Part shown: in pieces, positions 33,315-44,739 of the stretch | Layout of the letters: each line of letters starts with the position of its first letter | Numbering within the stretch: position 1 is the first letter of the stretch | Source of the DNA: Adineta ricciae | Lineage: Eukaryota > Rotifera > Eurotatoria > Adinetida > Adinetidae | Length of the DNA: 64,000 nucleotides | Direction of reading: 5' to 3' | Assembly (NCBI GenBank): GCA_905250025.1 | Contig: CAJNOJ010000020.1 | Coordinates: forward strand, 310,001-374,000 | Made by a program: the position numbers and the translations under genes | The notes under the pieces: generated by a model | The model's database searches: none | Told to the model about the DNA's origin: nothing | The model's input: only the letters and a program-made list of their open reading frames with translations

Positions 33315-34361
33315 TTAGAATGTCGAGTCGCTATTGCCACGAAATGAATTGCCTCGATTGCCACGATACGATCCACGATCGCCACCTCCTCTGCCTAAAA
33401 ATATCGATATTCTAAGGCTAACTATCGTAAACACGCGAGAACATACCACGGAAACCACCACCTCGACCGTTATTGAACCGATTATTGCCACCCGGACGAG
33501 AATTATTCCAGTTGTTTCGACCACCGCGAAAGCCTCGATTATTGAAACCACCACGGTTGTTATTATCATAATTGCGAATACGACGTTGAGCAAGTTGAAC
33601 GCGGACAACGGAGTTTATAGAGCTAATATGCTGATCTAAATTGTTCACATTCTATAAGTCCTTCTATCGAAGAAAAATCTCCCGGATTACCATTGTATTC
33701 TGAAATAGCTTTATCAGCTGTTTCATCATCTTCGTAACTAACTGTTGCTCGACCATTACCTTCGCCAGTCATTCGATCTTTGTAGATCCAAATCTTCGGA
33801 CCACCCGAGCGATCATCAATCTAACGAGAAAACAGTATTTGCCTTGTTTTTTTTGTCGATGTATTCATCTTTACTCTGATTGGTCCAACGGATGAAAAAG
33901 CTTCTTGAATATCATCGCGAGTGATATTTCTCGGTAAATTTTGAATGAATATCGTATCTTTAAGTATTTCCACTTGTTCTTCATCGTTATTATCATTCTG
34001 ACGTCGAAATCCATATCCACCACCACCTCTTGCTAAAATAATTAGCCCAAAGCATGTTTTGTCAACAACGACCGCTAGCGTTATTCTTTTGACTTACCTG
34101 AATTATATCCTCGTGATGAACCACGGAACGATCCACTAAAGAGCATGGGTTTTTAGTACTCACACACATGCACATGATCATCAACCTTACCCTCCTCTTG
34201 CACCATCAGCGTCATTATCATCTGAATGAGCTGGACCTCCACGTGAACCTTAATGAAATGGTATCTTTTTATCTGTACAGGAAGTTCGACAGTTTACCAC
34301 GAGAACCAGAACTCCACACATTTCCACCTTCTCTAGGAGTATTGCCGGTGTTAAATGACAT
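33315..34361 (-). CDS. FET-type (FUS/TAF15/EWS-like) RNA-binding protein, RRM plus RGG
   Basis: Seven exons in phase give 238 residues. In transcript order: 34298-34361, 34191-34248, 34098-34135, 33875-34032, 33691-33820, 33447-33635 and 33315-33394. Glycine/arginine-rich stretches flank one RRM. The RRM has RNP2 TIFIQNLP and a divergent RNP1 (RATVSYEDDETA), with KIWIYKDRMTGEGNGRATVS closely matching FUS/TAF15 (YTDRETGKLKGEATVSF). The C-terminus is rich in RGG, FRG and NNR repeats. Such proteins act in transcription and splicing in the nucleus and form condensates. It lacks the RanBP2 zinc finger and the long SYGQ region, so it is a minimal member or a related glycine-rich RRM protein. Confidence 0.8.
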
Positions 34362-34731
34362 TGTCAAATATGTTTAAGATAAGTCGTAGTTAAACGAATG
34401 GACGATGATGGAATTGTATACAGTGATCGTTCTCAGACTGAATTCGTCTTTCTGAATGGAGATGCTCGATAGATGATAATGTCGGAGGGACAATAGAGGT
34501 CGCTGGAAGATGATTTCAGTTGGGAAAATCGTTCTGCTTCGTTCAGAAAATTTAATTCTGCACAAAAGTTATAGTTCTAATAGTATGCTTAACGTTGTAT
34601 TTATGAATATGCAAAAATAAGGGCAACCATTCGATCATACTTAGAATACTTCTGCTATGTGAAAATATTATTTATTCCGTTTGATGCCGAGTGTTTTTCT
34701 CTTGTATATAGTTTCGTGAGAATCTGCACAA
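34362..34731. other. Divergent intergenic stretch, no gene seen
   Basis: Shared upstream region of the FET-type gene (minus) and the lipase gene (plus). A minus ORF of 63 codons (34374-34565) has no recognisable content. An acceptor-like TATATAG ends about 20 bases before the lipase ATG. Confidence 0.45.
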
Positions 34732-37128
34732 ATGGTAGGTCATTTTGCTACTGATTTAAACTCGATCATCGATCAAACGATCGGTATTTTCTTGTTTCGT
34801 TATCCTTCGTCAATATGTATTCTGAAGCAAGTAAGTACACACTCAATATTTATCTCCGCTAAACTTTCATTGATCTTCGAAAGGTCTCTGCTGCTTACTG
34901 GTCACTGTCCTCACCTTCCATACTAACAATGCTCGACTTATTCCATTCCAACATCTCGCTAATAAACCATTAGCTATTGATGCCATATCAATGAATAATC
35001 TTCCAATTCGATCTCCCGATGCCACCGTAGCTAAACGACAAACAACATCACCACCCAAAGCAAATACAACTATATGCTACCCATTAGTTGGCTGTTTCGA
35101 TAATAACGATCCATTTAATAATGCTGGCTTGGAAGTTCCCCAATCTCCCGAATTGGTCGATACTGCTTTTCTCTTTTTCACACAAGACTCGCCAACGAAT
35201 CCAGAATTTCTCTCGTACGAAGATGATAGTTCTATTCTCAAAGCTGATATTAATCCTTCTCGTTGGTTGAGAATCATCATTCACGGCTTCACAAACAATC
35301 GAGATAGTGTTTGGATGGCTAAACTGAAAAATGAACTGTTAAATTTGAAAAATGTAAACTCACACCTGCATTTCCAAGTGTTGTCTTATATATTGTTCGA
35401 AATATTTTCTAGGCCGAATTATCCGATGTCATTCTTGTTGATTGGGGTAATGGTGCGAAATTTCCTTTCTATGCTAATGCTGCTTCGAACACTCGTCTTG
35501 TTGGTAAACAAATTGGATTGCTCTTGGAAAAATTGCAACAATTAAAAGGAGTGTCACTTGATAAGGTTCATTGCATTGGTTCGTTCGTTTGAACATATGT
35601 CGAGAATAGTGTCAGCCGAATTTGTTTTTCGTTTAGGACATAGTCTTGGCGCACATACGTGTGGTCAAGCATCGAACGCTGTCAACAATCAATTAGCGCG
35701 TATATCCGGTCTTGATCCAGCTGGCCCATTGTTTTCGGGAAAGAAAACAGCCGTTCGTTTGGATAAAGATGATGCTAAATTTGTTGATGTTATCCATTCC
35801 AACACAGAAATCGCTCTTGGACTTGGTCTCGGATCAGCTGAAGAATCAGGACACATTGATTTCTATGCCAACGGTGGTCAGTCACAACCTGGCTGTCCTT
35901 CAGTGTAACAGAAATTTCCGAATCATATTTAAAACACTCTGCTTTCTTTTCTGATGATTTAGTGGTGCATTAATCGGAGGTGTTATCGGCGGTCAAAGTG
36001 AAGGTGAATAGATTTTGAAGTAACAAATATAAGTAAAATATTCGATCGTTGTAGCTGCTTATGAACAAGCTTCATGTTCACACAGTAAGTCTGAGAACTG
36101 AGAATGACAACACGAACAAAATTATGTATTGTTTACAGGTCGTTCACATGGATATTACATCGAATCAATTCAGTAAAACTGATGTGCTTTTTAGATTGAT
36201 GAACATTGACTTTTGATCTTAATTTCAGTTCCGAATGTCCATACACAGCATTTCCATGCCACGATTTCGTAACAAAGAAAAATTCAAATCTTACTTAAAT
36301 TGATTAGGATCTCTCTCTATTCTAGAATAGTTTCATGGACGGTAAATGTCTTGTCTGTCCTATCACCGGTTGCGCTCAAATGGGTAATTCATTGATATCG
36401 ATCAGTTAAGATGCCATTCTGACATCACATTTTGTAGGTTTCTACTCGATCTATTCACTCGGCCGGGGTAAAATGTACTCCACCACGAAAAGTAGTTCAC
36501 CGTTCTGTGGTATGACTCGCATCCTGATTTGACTTTCGTTCAGCAGTTTTTTTATTTTCCAGGTTATCATTACTTTGTTGAACTTGTTCTTGACCGTGAC
36601 ATGGCGAAAACTAGTGGTGAAGTTTTCGTCGCTATCTTTTCTGATTATGAAATGTTAGCTAATGTCAGTATGACAGGCAAGTATGTTGACTTCGAAAAGG
36701 CAAACTTCGACATGATTTCACCGTCGTTTATTTTCAAAAGATCAAATGCTGATATCAAAGCTGGTGATATTCTTCGACATGTGTTCAGTTATCAAAGTGA
36801 TTTAGGCAAAGTTGATTACGCCGAAATATACTTCAACAAAGCTAAACAATGTTAGTCATATCCACCGATTGATGATTTAAAAGATGGAAGTTTTGTTTTC
36901 TAGTCTTCGGATGGGGTGGTCAAAAAGGAAATGAAATTGTCGTTTCACGTGCTCGTCTTCGTTCTCTTGAAGATACACTCGTGTACGTAAAAAGATCATC
37001 GATTCTATGTTTCTTTCACTACTCTAATTCTGTTTTACAGCTACAGCGGCCGATGTGATACAAGTACAACGATTTCAGCCTATACTTCACAAATAGTACT
37101 ACTCAACCGTCTCGATTGTGAAGATTAG
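34732..37128 (+). CDS. Secreted pancreatic-type lipase
   Basis: Thirteen exons close in phase to 546 residues: 34732-34738, 34884-35353, 35413-35578, 35637-35904, 35963-36003, 36055-36084, 36139-36172, 36229-36268, 36326-36383, 36438-36509, 36563-36850, 36904-36982 and 37041-37128. The tiny first exon is inferred because it supplies the Met for a signal peptide (MVGLCCLLVTVLT). Motifs: IIIHGFTNN; the nucleophile elbow CIGHSLGAHTCG; the catalytic Asp in ISGLDPAGP; and the catalytic His in SCSHSRSHGYY. The triad is complete. A C-terminal PLAT-like domain starts near YHYFVELVLDRD. It is probably an extracellular triglyceride or phospholipid lipase. AATAAA at 37205-37210. Confidence 0.9.
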
Positions 37129-37923
37129 ATCATCGACGAGAACTTCAACATGCAATAATATACGTTTTTCAAGATCTCTGCGCTTTATATATTATTGAAT
37201 TTGAAATAAATTTTCATGAACACAACGATGTGTTTTCACCATAGAGTGCATTCAAGAAAACAAGAGCATCTTGCTTGTGTAACTGTTGACCTTCGAACTA
37301 ATCGATGAAAACATGTCATCAAATGATGTTTCATGTCGATGAAGGTCTTTTTATGGTTAAATAGGATTATATGAAATGAGTAATTATTGCTAAATGAAGC
37401 TAACACATGGCGAGCTGGAACGTGACGCTCTAACATTCTTTCGATGTTTACCGAGTAAAAGAAACGTAGAAGGTCAAATTACACAGAAAAGAGAAAATCC
37501 ATGGTTGTCCGCGAAGAATGTAACCATATAATATTGGATAATTTGCATGTCAAGTGTTTCTAATCATTCTAACTTCGGAATTGTTCATGCGACATCTGTG
37601 TGTTTGTATTCGGTATTCTTTTTCTCTGATTTGTATGAAAACATCAAGTGAGACAAATTCATTTTCTTTTGAAAAACTCTTTATCTTTCTGACACATTCA
37701 AATTACCAACGGAAATTTCATCGGTCGGACGTGGACAAGGTGAAAACGTTATTATTACTGTTAAAAAAAAATGTGAGACTTATTTACTTTCTCGCGTTTC
37801 TTCTTTCTTCGATATTGAACATAATACTATTTTTCTATGACGTATATCAGACGAACGAATCCAGTATTTATTATTCTATTCAATCGTGTATCGACAGGCA
37901 AATAAACGATTTTGTATGTTAAG
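37129..37923. other. Intergenic stretch, no gene assigned
   Basis: 3' end of the lipase gene and upstream region of slingshot. An open frame at 37554-37922 encodes hydrophobic, low-complexity sequence with no family likeness; it may be untranslated or may hide a slingshot 5' exon, which I cannot show. Confidence 0.4.
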
Positions 37924-39632
37924 ATGACCTTGATTTTGACAGAGTTTATGCCTGTTACTGATCGTAAACTTGACCGTTATTTAGCTAGAATCCCTACTGA
38001 CAAGGTTGATTCATGTCATCATGTCAATAGAATCCCACATTTGTCATTGATATACAAGTTTCTTCAAGTTAATCATCGTGTCACATTCGTATGTAATTTC
38101 TATCATTTTTTTCTTCATTTATTGCCTTTCTTTTCGATAGATAATTCCATTGAAAGGCAATTGTCGATATCTAGTAGTTATTACATGTACTGAAAATGAT
38201 GAGTACGAAGATTAGCGTTTCTCTAGATGGTGATCGATTTTCTTATTAAATAGATCGGCTATTCTTGGTCTTAGTCTGGACACTAATCGGATTGCACTTG
38301 ATTCAATAATACCCATCTCTATTGATTTCAATGTTTCATTGAATGGCAATGGGTAAGTTTCGTTCGATCACAAAGCTTATGTTAACGGAATTATGATCTT
38401 TTACAATTTCAAATCGATCAAAACTTGGTGTCGCATTTCACAGACTTTACTTTCTCATTCGGGAATATTAGTATCTATTGCACTACGCTAATGAATGATG
38501 ATTGGATGAAAAAAAAGATTTCCCAATTGTTCTGTTTAGTGGTTTTAACATCATATCAAACGATCAATATCATACTTTTCAACCAATAAATCTTCATGCT
38601 CTTTGGTATGTTTTCACATTCTATCTTTTGAATTGATTGATTATGATCATTTTCACAGGATTACGTATCAGACTTTACAGAATCTATTCAGACAAACTCG
38701 TTGTTCTAATGACTTTGCACATCGTTGGCTGGAAGAGTATTATAATCAAAAGCTACAATCTAAACAAAAACCATCACGTCACATCATATCCAATGGAGAT
38801 ATCATTCATACACGAATTTATACCAAATTGAAAGAAATTATGCTAGAAGTTGATCTCGATGACGTCACAACAAAATTTGTAAGTTTTTGCATTTGTTTTC
38901 ATCAGAAAATTAACTGTAAGGTCTGTTGATAGTTACACGAACGATTGGAAAATGCTTTTGGCATGTCTCTGTTTGCGCACAAACAATATATTGATACTAT
39001 TATGCTCGAAATTCTTGCGCAAATGGACAAAGCCACGGAAATTCTACCGTATCTTTATCTTGGCTCGGAGTGGAATGCATCCAATTTCGAAGAATTGAAA
39101 GCTCGTGGTATCGGTTACGTTTTGAATGTTTCCTGTGAAATAGAGAATTTTTTCCCGGAACATTTTCAATACTTGAATATTCGTGTACGTGATCATGACA
39201 ATGTGGATTTATTGAAAGAATGGGAGAGAACGTATCGATTCATGAAAGAAGCCAAGTTAGCATCGATTCGTGTTCCTGAATTCTTTTTCATTCACGTTAT
39301 CGTTGTTTAGAACAAATCATCGAGGCTGTTTAGTCCATTGTAAGATGGGTATTAGTCGATCGGCTTCTACGGTAACAAATCAGTCGTCAGGAAAAATCCA
39401 CTCTTTTCTTCTTGTAGGTGATAGCGTATCTTATGAAAGAATATAATCAGACTCTGACAACGGCTTTTGAACACGTCAAAACGCGTCGTTCGTGTGTTCA
39501 ACCAAATGATGGATTTCGAAATCAATTAGTTGTTTATGAAGGAATCTTGGCGGCCAAGTAAGAACGACAAACAGGAAACAATGATGAAGCTATTGCGCTT
39601 TTTTTTCTAGAAGAACTTTTCCAAGTAAATGA
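37924..39632 (+). CDS. SSH: Slingshot-type cofilin phosphatase, short form
   Basis: Nine exons in phase give 385 residues: 37924-38088, 38141-38202, 38254-38352, 38540-38605, 38659-38878, 38933-39255, 39311-39371, 39418-39557 and 39611-39632. The slingshot N-terminal domain is recognisable from HRVTFIIPLKGNCRYLVV to INLHALW. A DEK_C-like segment (LHERLENAFGMSLFAHKQYI) follows, then the dual-specificity phosphatase with YLYLGSEWNASN, RVRDHDN (general acid) and the active site HCKMGISRSAST. Slingshot removes phosphate from cofilin and reactivates actin severing. All catalytic residues are present. Vertebrate SSH1 has over 1000 residues; here the protein ends just after the catalytic domain. The first exon start is tentative. 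Confidence 0.9.
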
Positions 39633-40125
39633 AATTCGGACCATATCGTTTCACTTTGAACATAATAATTCGCGCAATTTTCTTTCTCTGTTTTACTGAT
39701 CTATTTGGATTTGAATGCACAGAACGACGTCTGTCAGATATGATGAACGTTCTCGGTGTGATGAGAACTAATCGAATAAAAAACTTTGGTATACGCTGGA
39801 TGACATTCCTCGAGTTGAATTATCGCGTAATTAGCGCAACGTTTCCCATGTGAACGATCGAATTTACATCGATAACAATACTAACAAAATAAGCACAGAG
39901 TAAAACGTCAGACTCGATTTATTGCTATTCATATATATATGTGTGTGAAAATAATCTTCAGGAAAGAAATCTACGTTAATCTAATAATTTATGAATGTTC
40001 AATGACAGAAATCAGAATGGAATTCTTTTATTGTTTCCATTGCTCTTGAGCAGTAGGCACAAGAAAAGATTTATCTTTGTTTGGAAAAAGATCTTTTTAA
40101 AACGTATACAATTGTTTGTTAATGT
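39633..40125. other. Convergent intergenic stretch, no gene seen
   Basis: 3' regions of slingshot (plus) and the neuropeptide gene (minus). A plus ORF at 39629-39853 carries no family signal. A short ATATATATATG run is near 39932. Nothing else seen. Confidence 0.5.
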
Positions 40126-40508
40126 TTATTCGTGATCATTAACCATCAAATTACGACGCTTTCGTCCAACAAGATATGACGCACGTTTGCCAACTAAATA
40201 TGTACCACGTTTGCCGACTAAATAAGATGCTCGTTTTGCTGCTGAGAGGTCGTCTTCTAAATAGAGAGAGAAGCAGCACACAAGTGTTCGACATTGTAAC
40301 TGATATCGCGCGTCATATTACCCGCATCGGACAATGGTTCTTCATCGGATGAGACTACCAATCGTTTTCCTACCCAGTAACCATTTAAATGTTTACGTTT
40401 TTGTAGAAGGTCAGCAAACTGTTCGCGTTCTTTATTTGCTTGAGCCAGAACAACTGTCATGGCAAAGAAAATGACAATGATGTACGCGACTATTGAATTA
40501 TAATGCAT
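40126..40508 (-). CDS. Neuropeptide precursor with Tyr-(Leu/Trp)-Val-amide peptides
   Basis: Two exons (40322-40508, 40126-40256) joined by a 65-nt intron give 105 residues. Residues 1-24 are a strong signal peptide (hydrophobic YIIVIFFAMTVVLA, likely cut near Ala22-Ala24). Four Gly-plus-basic amidation/cleavage sites follow. KR-K-HLNGYWVGKR predicts HLNGYWV-amide. An acidic spacer (residues 50-69) ends in AAKR. Three tandem 8-residue units come next: ASYLVGKR, GTYLVGKR and ASYLVGRK-RR, predicting ASYLV-amide twice and GTYLV-amide. The last peptide is NLMVNDHE. Products would be made in the secretory pathway and released from dense-core vesicles. The xYxV-amide ending resembles fulicin-type FV-amides of molluscs only loosely. 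I do not recognise an exact family. Confidence 0.85.
40159..40230 (-). repeat. Three tandem 24-bp peptide-coding units
   Basis: Units 40207-40230, 40183-40206 and 40159-40182 encode ASYLVGKR, GTYLVGKR and ASYLVGRK. The first two differ mainly at their first codon and at silent sites, a sign of internal duplication held by selection on the peptide. Confidence 0.85.
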
Positions 40509-41671
40509 ATTGTTGTAAAAGAAGAAGACGAAAAACAGATTATATAGAGGAGAGTGGATCTAAAATTTCAAGAAATATCAATGATCAGAACGAGAAAAAA
40601 TAGTTCGAAATGAGGCGTGCAAATCTTCGATGCGTCCAACAGTTATAATTAACTGTTTGAAGCTTTTGACAACTAAGATGACAGTGATGTATGACAAATG
40701 AATTGAGTGTCGTCGATAGTGAAAAATCTCTGACGTCTTCGAACATTATTTATAAAATCTGCCTGAAAACGACGAACGTTTGTCTCCATTTGCGAATCCA
40801 CATTAAAAAAGGATTCATAAATGTCACTCAAAACTCATTGGTGAAAAAGGAAAATTCTCAAGATTCTAAGTACTCTTTCCTTAAATGCAATGAAGGAAAC
40901 AATCAAATCTCCTATGTTTACCTTTTTTTTTTCTATTCTAATTCTTCATCTCACTTTTGGAGATGTCCGTTTGTTGAACGGTTCGATTTATTAACAAATC
41001 ATCAACATCTTCTAGTTTTCAACGTCTAGTCTCTTTTCACTATCAACACATTCACACATTTTATATACAAATAGCGTCCTTGATTAGAAATGAACGGGCA
41101 ATTAACTACTCGGTCTCTGTATGTGCCTTTTCAACAGAGATTTTTCTTTAATCGACTTTTTCTTCTCTCTGTTTTCTTCCACTCCTACTCAATGTGATTG
41201 CCGTCGATAGAATGTATCTCGCGACGGTAGTGCGCGTAATGAAAAAGAGAAGAGAACGAAGCGTGTCGATCCTGAGCAAAATACAATGAATTGAAGTTTA
41301 TTAATGATAAAACATATTAGCTAATCGAAGCTGAATTCGCCTTACTATTGATCGGTCGTTAGACTATAAGCTCTATTTTCCCATTCTTAAACCTGTTCTT
41401 CGTTGCTTTTTATCGCGACATCAAATGATGACGATGACGTAGAAGAAAATAACACAAATGACGTTCAATCAGTATGTTAATCAAACTGATTGTTTCGATT
41501 TGTCGTCGAGGGAATGACGATGGAAAACAAAAATGACATTAGAATTTCCATCGAATGTTCGACAAATCCAAGCAAGAACTTGTAAGAAACATCTGACGAT
41601 CTGTTCAAGATTTCAAGATATCTGTCTTAGCTCATATGTCACAATTTATTAGGAAAATGGACAAGATCATT
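40509..41671. other. Intergenic stretch, no gene assigned
   Basis: Upstream of the neuropeptide gene and downstream of DENND2, both on the minus strand. A plus ORF (40691-41029) has no recognisable similarity. A pyrimidine-rich tract lies at 41145-41190. No RNA gene seen. Confidence 0.45.
40539..40546 (-). promoter_or_regulatory. TATA-like box upstream of the neuropeptide gene
   Basis: On the minus strand this reads CTATATAA, about 31-38 bp before the start codon at 40508. If used, the 5' UTR would be only a few bases, so it may instead lie within the leader. Tentative. Confidence 0.3.
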
Positions 41672-43689
41672 CTATTCGAAGAACTTTTTCACAAGTTTAG
41701 AAAGGAACGGATTGGCTGATTTTGCGGCTTGATTAATTTGTTTCTCTAGTAGATCAAATGTTTGTCTATATCGTGCCACAGGATTGATTGATAAGGTATC
41801 CATCGTCATAGCACGACGCTCCTTCAGACGTTGAGTGAACAATGAGAACGATTGCTTTGGACTATCATCAATACGTTCATAATCATCGAGAAATTTCAAA
41901 AAGATCATTCCTATAATAGACAATTACAAACAGAGCAACCAGTTCGATCGGTACACATACCGTGAATAAAATCGTTGAGAAATGTGACGTACGACGATGT
42001 CGGTTGTAGAATAAGGAATTCATCCGATCGAAAATCATACCCAAGTCGATTTTCTTCTTTCTTGTCACATTCATTCTTTACAAGCTGATGTTCGTTGTCG
42101 TTCAATTGCAGATCAACTCCACTAGCTTCATTTTGAAAGTAATTCGAGCAGATCGAAAAATGCTGTGTATCATTCGACGAGCCGGACGAACTACGATCGC
42201 GTTTAAAGAATTCAGGTAAGCGATATAGCAATTCTGTGAAGACATGTAAACATGCTTCACTCGCAGCAACATTAATCAGTGTAGTGTTTGGTTTACCGAT
42301 ACGAAATCGACTGGCATACTCTAATGATGCTTGTAACGTCTGGCGAAGATCAAGTGGTAGAACGGTACCATCCTCAACATCGATGTCAATTGTATTTGCA
42401 TCTATATCAACGCGCAAAAAGTCTCCTTCGATCGATGATGGTAAAAGCTCTATGGATTGGTGTAAACAACCATAGATATATGGACAAGGAGAGCCGACTA
42501 GATCTTGTAGCCAAGGCGACGGCATCACAGAAACGAACGGATACGGCCACATGAAAGGATAGATTAGAAAGGAGAGAGCGAGGCAACATTTAGTCAATTT
42601 GGTCAAGGAATGTGAATAGCAGAGGATCTTCTTTGAGCGTAGCATCGATTCGAAAAGATAAACAATATGATTTGGTGCAAGAGATGAAAGTAATGTGTAA
42701 AAATAATCATGATTTAGACGAGTATCATATGGACAAACGTAATAAAATATACGATGATCATCCAATTTACAGATAATACTTGATGAAGCATTGAGAGAAG
42801 GAAGTGGCAAAGGTGTAGCATAGAGTTTTTGCATTAGTGCACTGCATTCATGTTCGTTGTCAGTATAAACTAGAATTCAGGCGAAAACTTCGACTGGAAA
42901 TGAACTTGTTAGTTTATCTTACCTCGACTAAGTTCCGTAAGAATGGCATCATATAGTTTGAAATATGGATAAATGGCAACTAAAATTCGATGAGAACATT
43001 TGGTTTCTTTCGGAAAATATCATATTACCGATACAAATCACCACAGGAAAATATGTGATTTGTTTATCATTATAGTTGATGCGTCGACAGTACCCATATT
43101 CAACTTGTCCTTTGGAACTCGTTCGTGTAAAAACATAAGTAGTTGATTCTTCAACTAATTTTCCTCTATCTGCTTGTTTGGAATTTAATTCTGGAAAACA
43201 GAATTTTTTGTAATGATTGATTTCGTCAATAACGTGATTCTTATTGTTTTCACGCGGACAGAAATCTATCAAAAGCTCCTTATCCACATTCCATTCTGCT
43301 ACTGTGAGTACAAATGAAAGTTTAAATAAGCGAGACTCGACATGTGCCGTTTTCGTTGGGGTTCGATGTGTATCAAGGAATCGATTGGCTTCTTTGGGTG
43401 TTTTACCAAAATCAAGTATATACGATGAGCTCGCTGGTTGAAATAAATTTTTATCGAACAAGGCACCATTGATAATCAATCCATTCGAATCGATAGTAAC
43501 AGAATTCTGTCGTCGTTTAGTTGATGTTCGCCGTTGACTTGTTTGTGGTGATAGATAGTGTAGACCAGAACTTTGTTGAATGTTGAAGTTATCACAAGAG
43601 AGCGTGTCTCGATCATTCGGATCATTTTCAACTTTCGAATTGAGTGAATATGTTGTGTACAAGTGATGATCACTACGATTTGATCTCAT
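41672..43689 (-). CDS. DENND2: DENN domain Rab GEF, DENND2 type
   Basis: Four exons (43029-43689, 42923-42979, 41961-42869, 41672-41910) give 621 residues. uDENN: INHYKKFCFPELN and YVFTRTSSKGQVEYGYCRRI. Core DENN: FESMLRSKKILCYSHSLTKL, then SFLIYPFMWPYPFVSVMPSPW and SPCPYIYGCL, which match the ALLYPF.W.HTF.PVLP block of DENND2. dDENN: LYRLPEFF onward, ending with a helical Lys-rich tail. The family activates Rab9. The 5' end is uncertain: an acceptor TTTATTTTCAG lies 18 bases before the ATG with the frame open between, so an upstream coding or leader exon is likely. A Ser/Arg-rich stretch opens the protein. Confidence 0.85.
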
Positions 43690-44739
43690 TGAGTTTCTTC
43701 TAGTCAACTGAAAATAAATGAGTAAGCGTTAACGATTGAAATCAACGAAAGAAGAAAAGCATTGACCCATGACCAACCCACGAAAGACACGTGAGTAGTC
43801 AAAGAACGCTTCTTACTGTCTTCCTTTCTGTTTTGCTTGTTTTCCTATGTGCCTTTTTTTCTCTTTTATCCGATGCATATCAGTCAAATGAAGAAGAAAA
43901 ATCATGCACCTGTTATTGTTATTATATGTGTTGTGTATGTCGAGTGTGGGAAGAGAGGCGTACTAATTCGGATTTGATGAAAGAACAATGGCATCGACAT
44001 AATCGAATTCACTATTGTAAGCTTTCGTTTATTTTCTTAACTTGTGACTTGAATCGTAAAGAGCAGACGGTTTTTTTTCGTGACTGCATGTACACAGTAA
44101 AGACTCACAAGAAAAAATTCGTGAAGGACAACATCAGTGTCGTTTTTCACATAGTATTAATAGTATCCACAAGTAAATATCACCGTTCCGTACAGAACGA
44201 AAAAACGGTTTCTTTCTTTCATTCTGATTTAAAAAAAAAGAAAATAAACGATCTGTTGACTGAGACAAACACACTTATTTTCAGAACATTAATCCGCTAA
44301 AGATAAATTTAGCTTGTCGATCTAGCGAATCCCGATGGATATGAAGACAAACGTGCTACTGAATAATTGATAAACAAATCTTGCAAATCTTCATATCAAA
44401 TATTGACAAATTGTAAGCAGACGTTTACTTGTGGAATCTAACTGCATATAACAGACATAATGAATATGTTTTCCACCATCACGATATTTGTCGTGCTTAC
44501 ATTCTCTCCTCTCAACTATATTCTTTCAGATACTTTTATGAGGTTACTCATATAAGATGTTACTCCGAGACAAAAGTATGCATGACTTCAAAAAGACTGT
44601 CGACAAGAGTGATTAATTGATTATTGTATTAATGTATCATCTCTCGTTTCTCTTTGAAGTCTCATCATCAGGCAATAATAATCATGCTTTCTATATTTTC
44701 AAATAAATACAATAATCGACAGGAAAAGTGAACACTTGT
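43690..44739. other. Intergenic stretch, no gene assigned
   Basis: Between DENND2 and the GPCR, both minus. A plus ORF (43791-44300) begins hydrophobic, but its only early start is GTG, and the rest is low-complexity Lys/Phe-rich sequence; I do not call it. No RNA gene seen. Confidence 0.45.

Noticed and set aside
33334-33639. Plus ORF rich in Thr and Ile
   Set aside because: Antisense shadow of the Gly/Arg-rich exon of the FET-type gene on the minus strand.
43791-44300. Plus-strand ORF of 169 codons with a hydrophobic start and several Cys
   Set aside because: It starts only at GTG, has no acceptor or donor context and becomes Lys/Phe-rich low complexity; between two minus-strand genes it is most likely a chance ORF.
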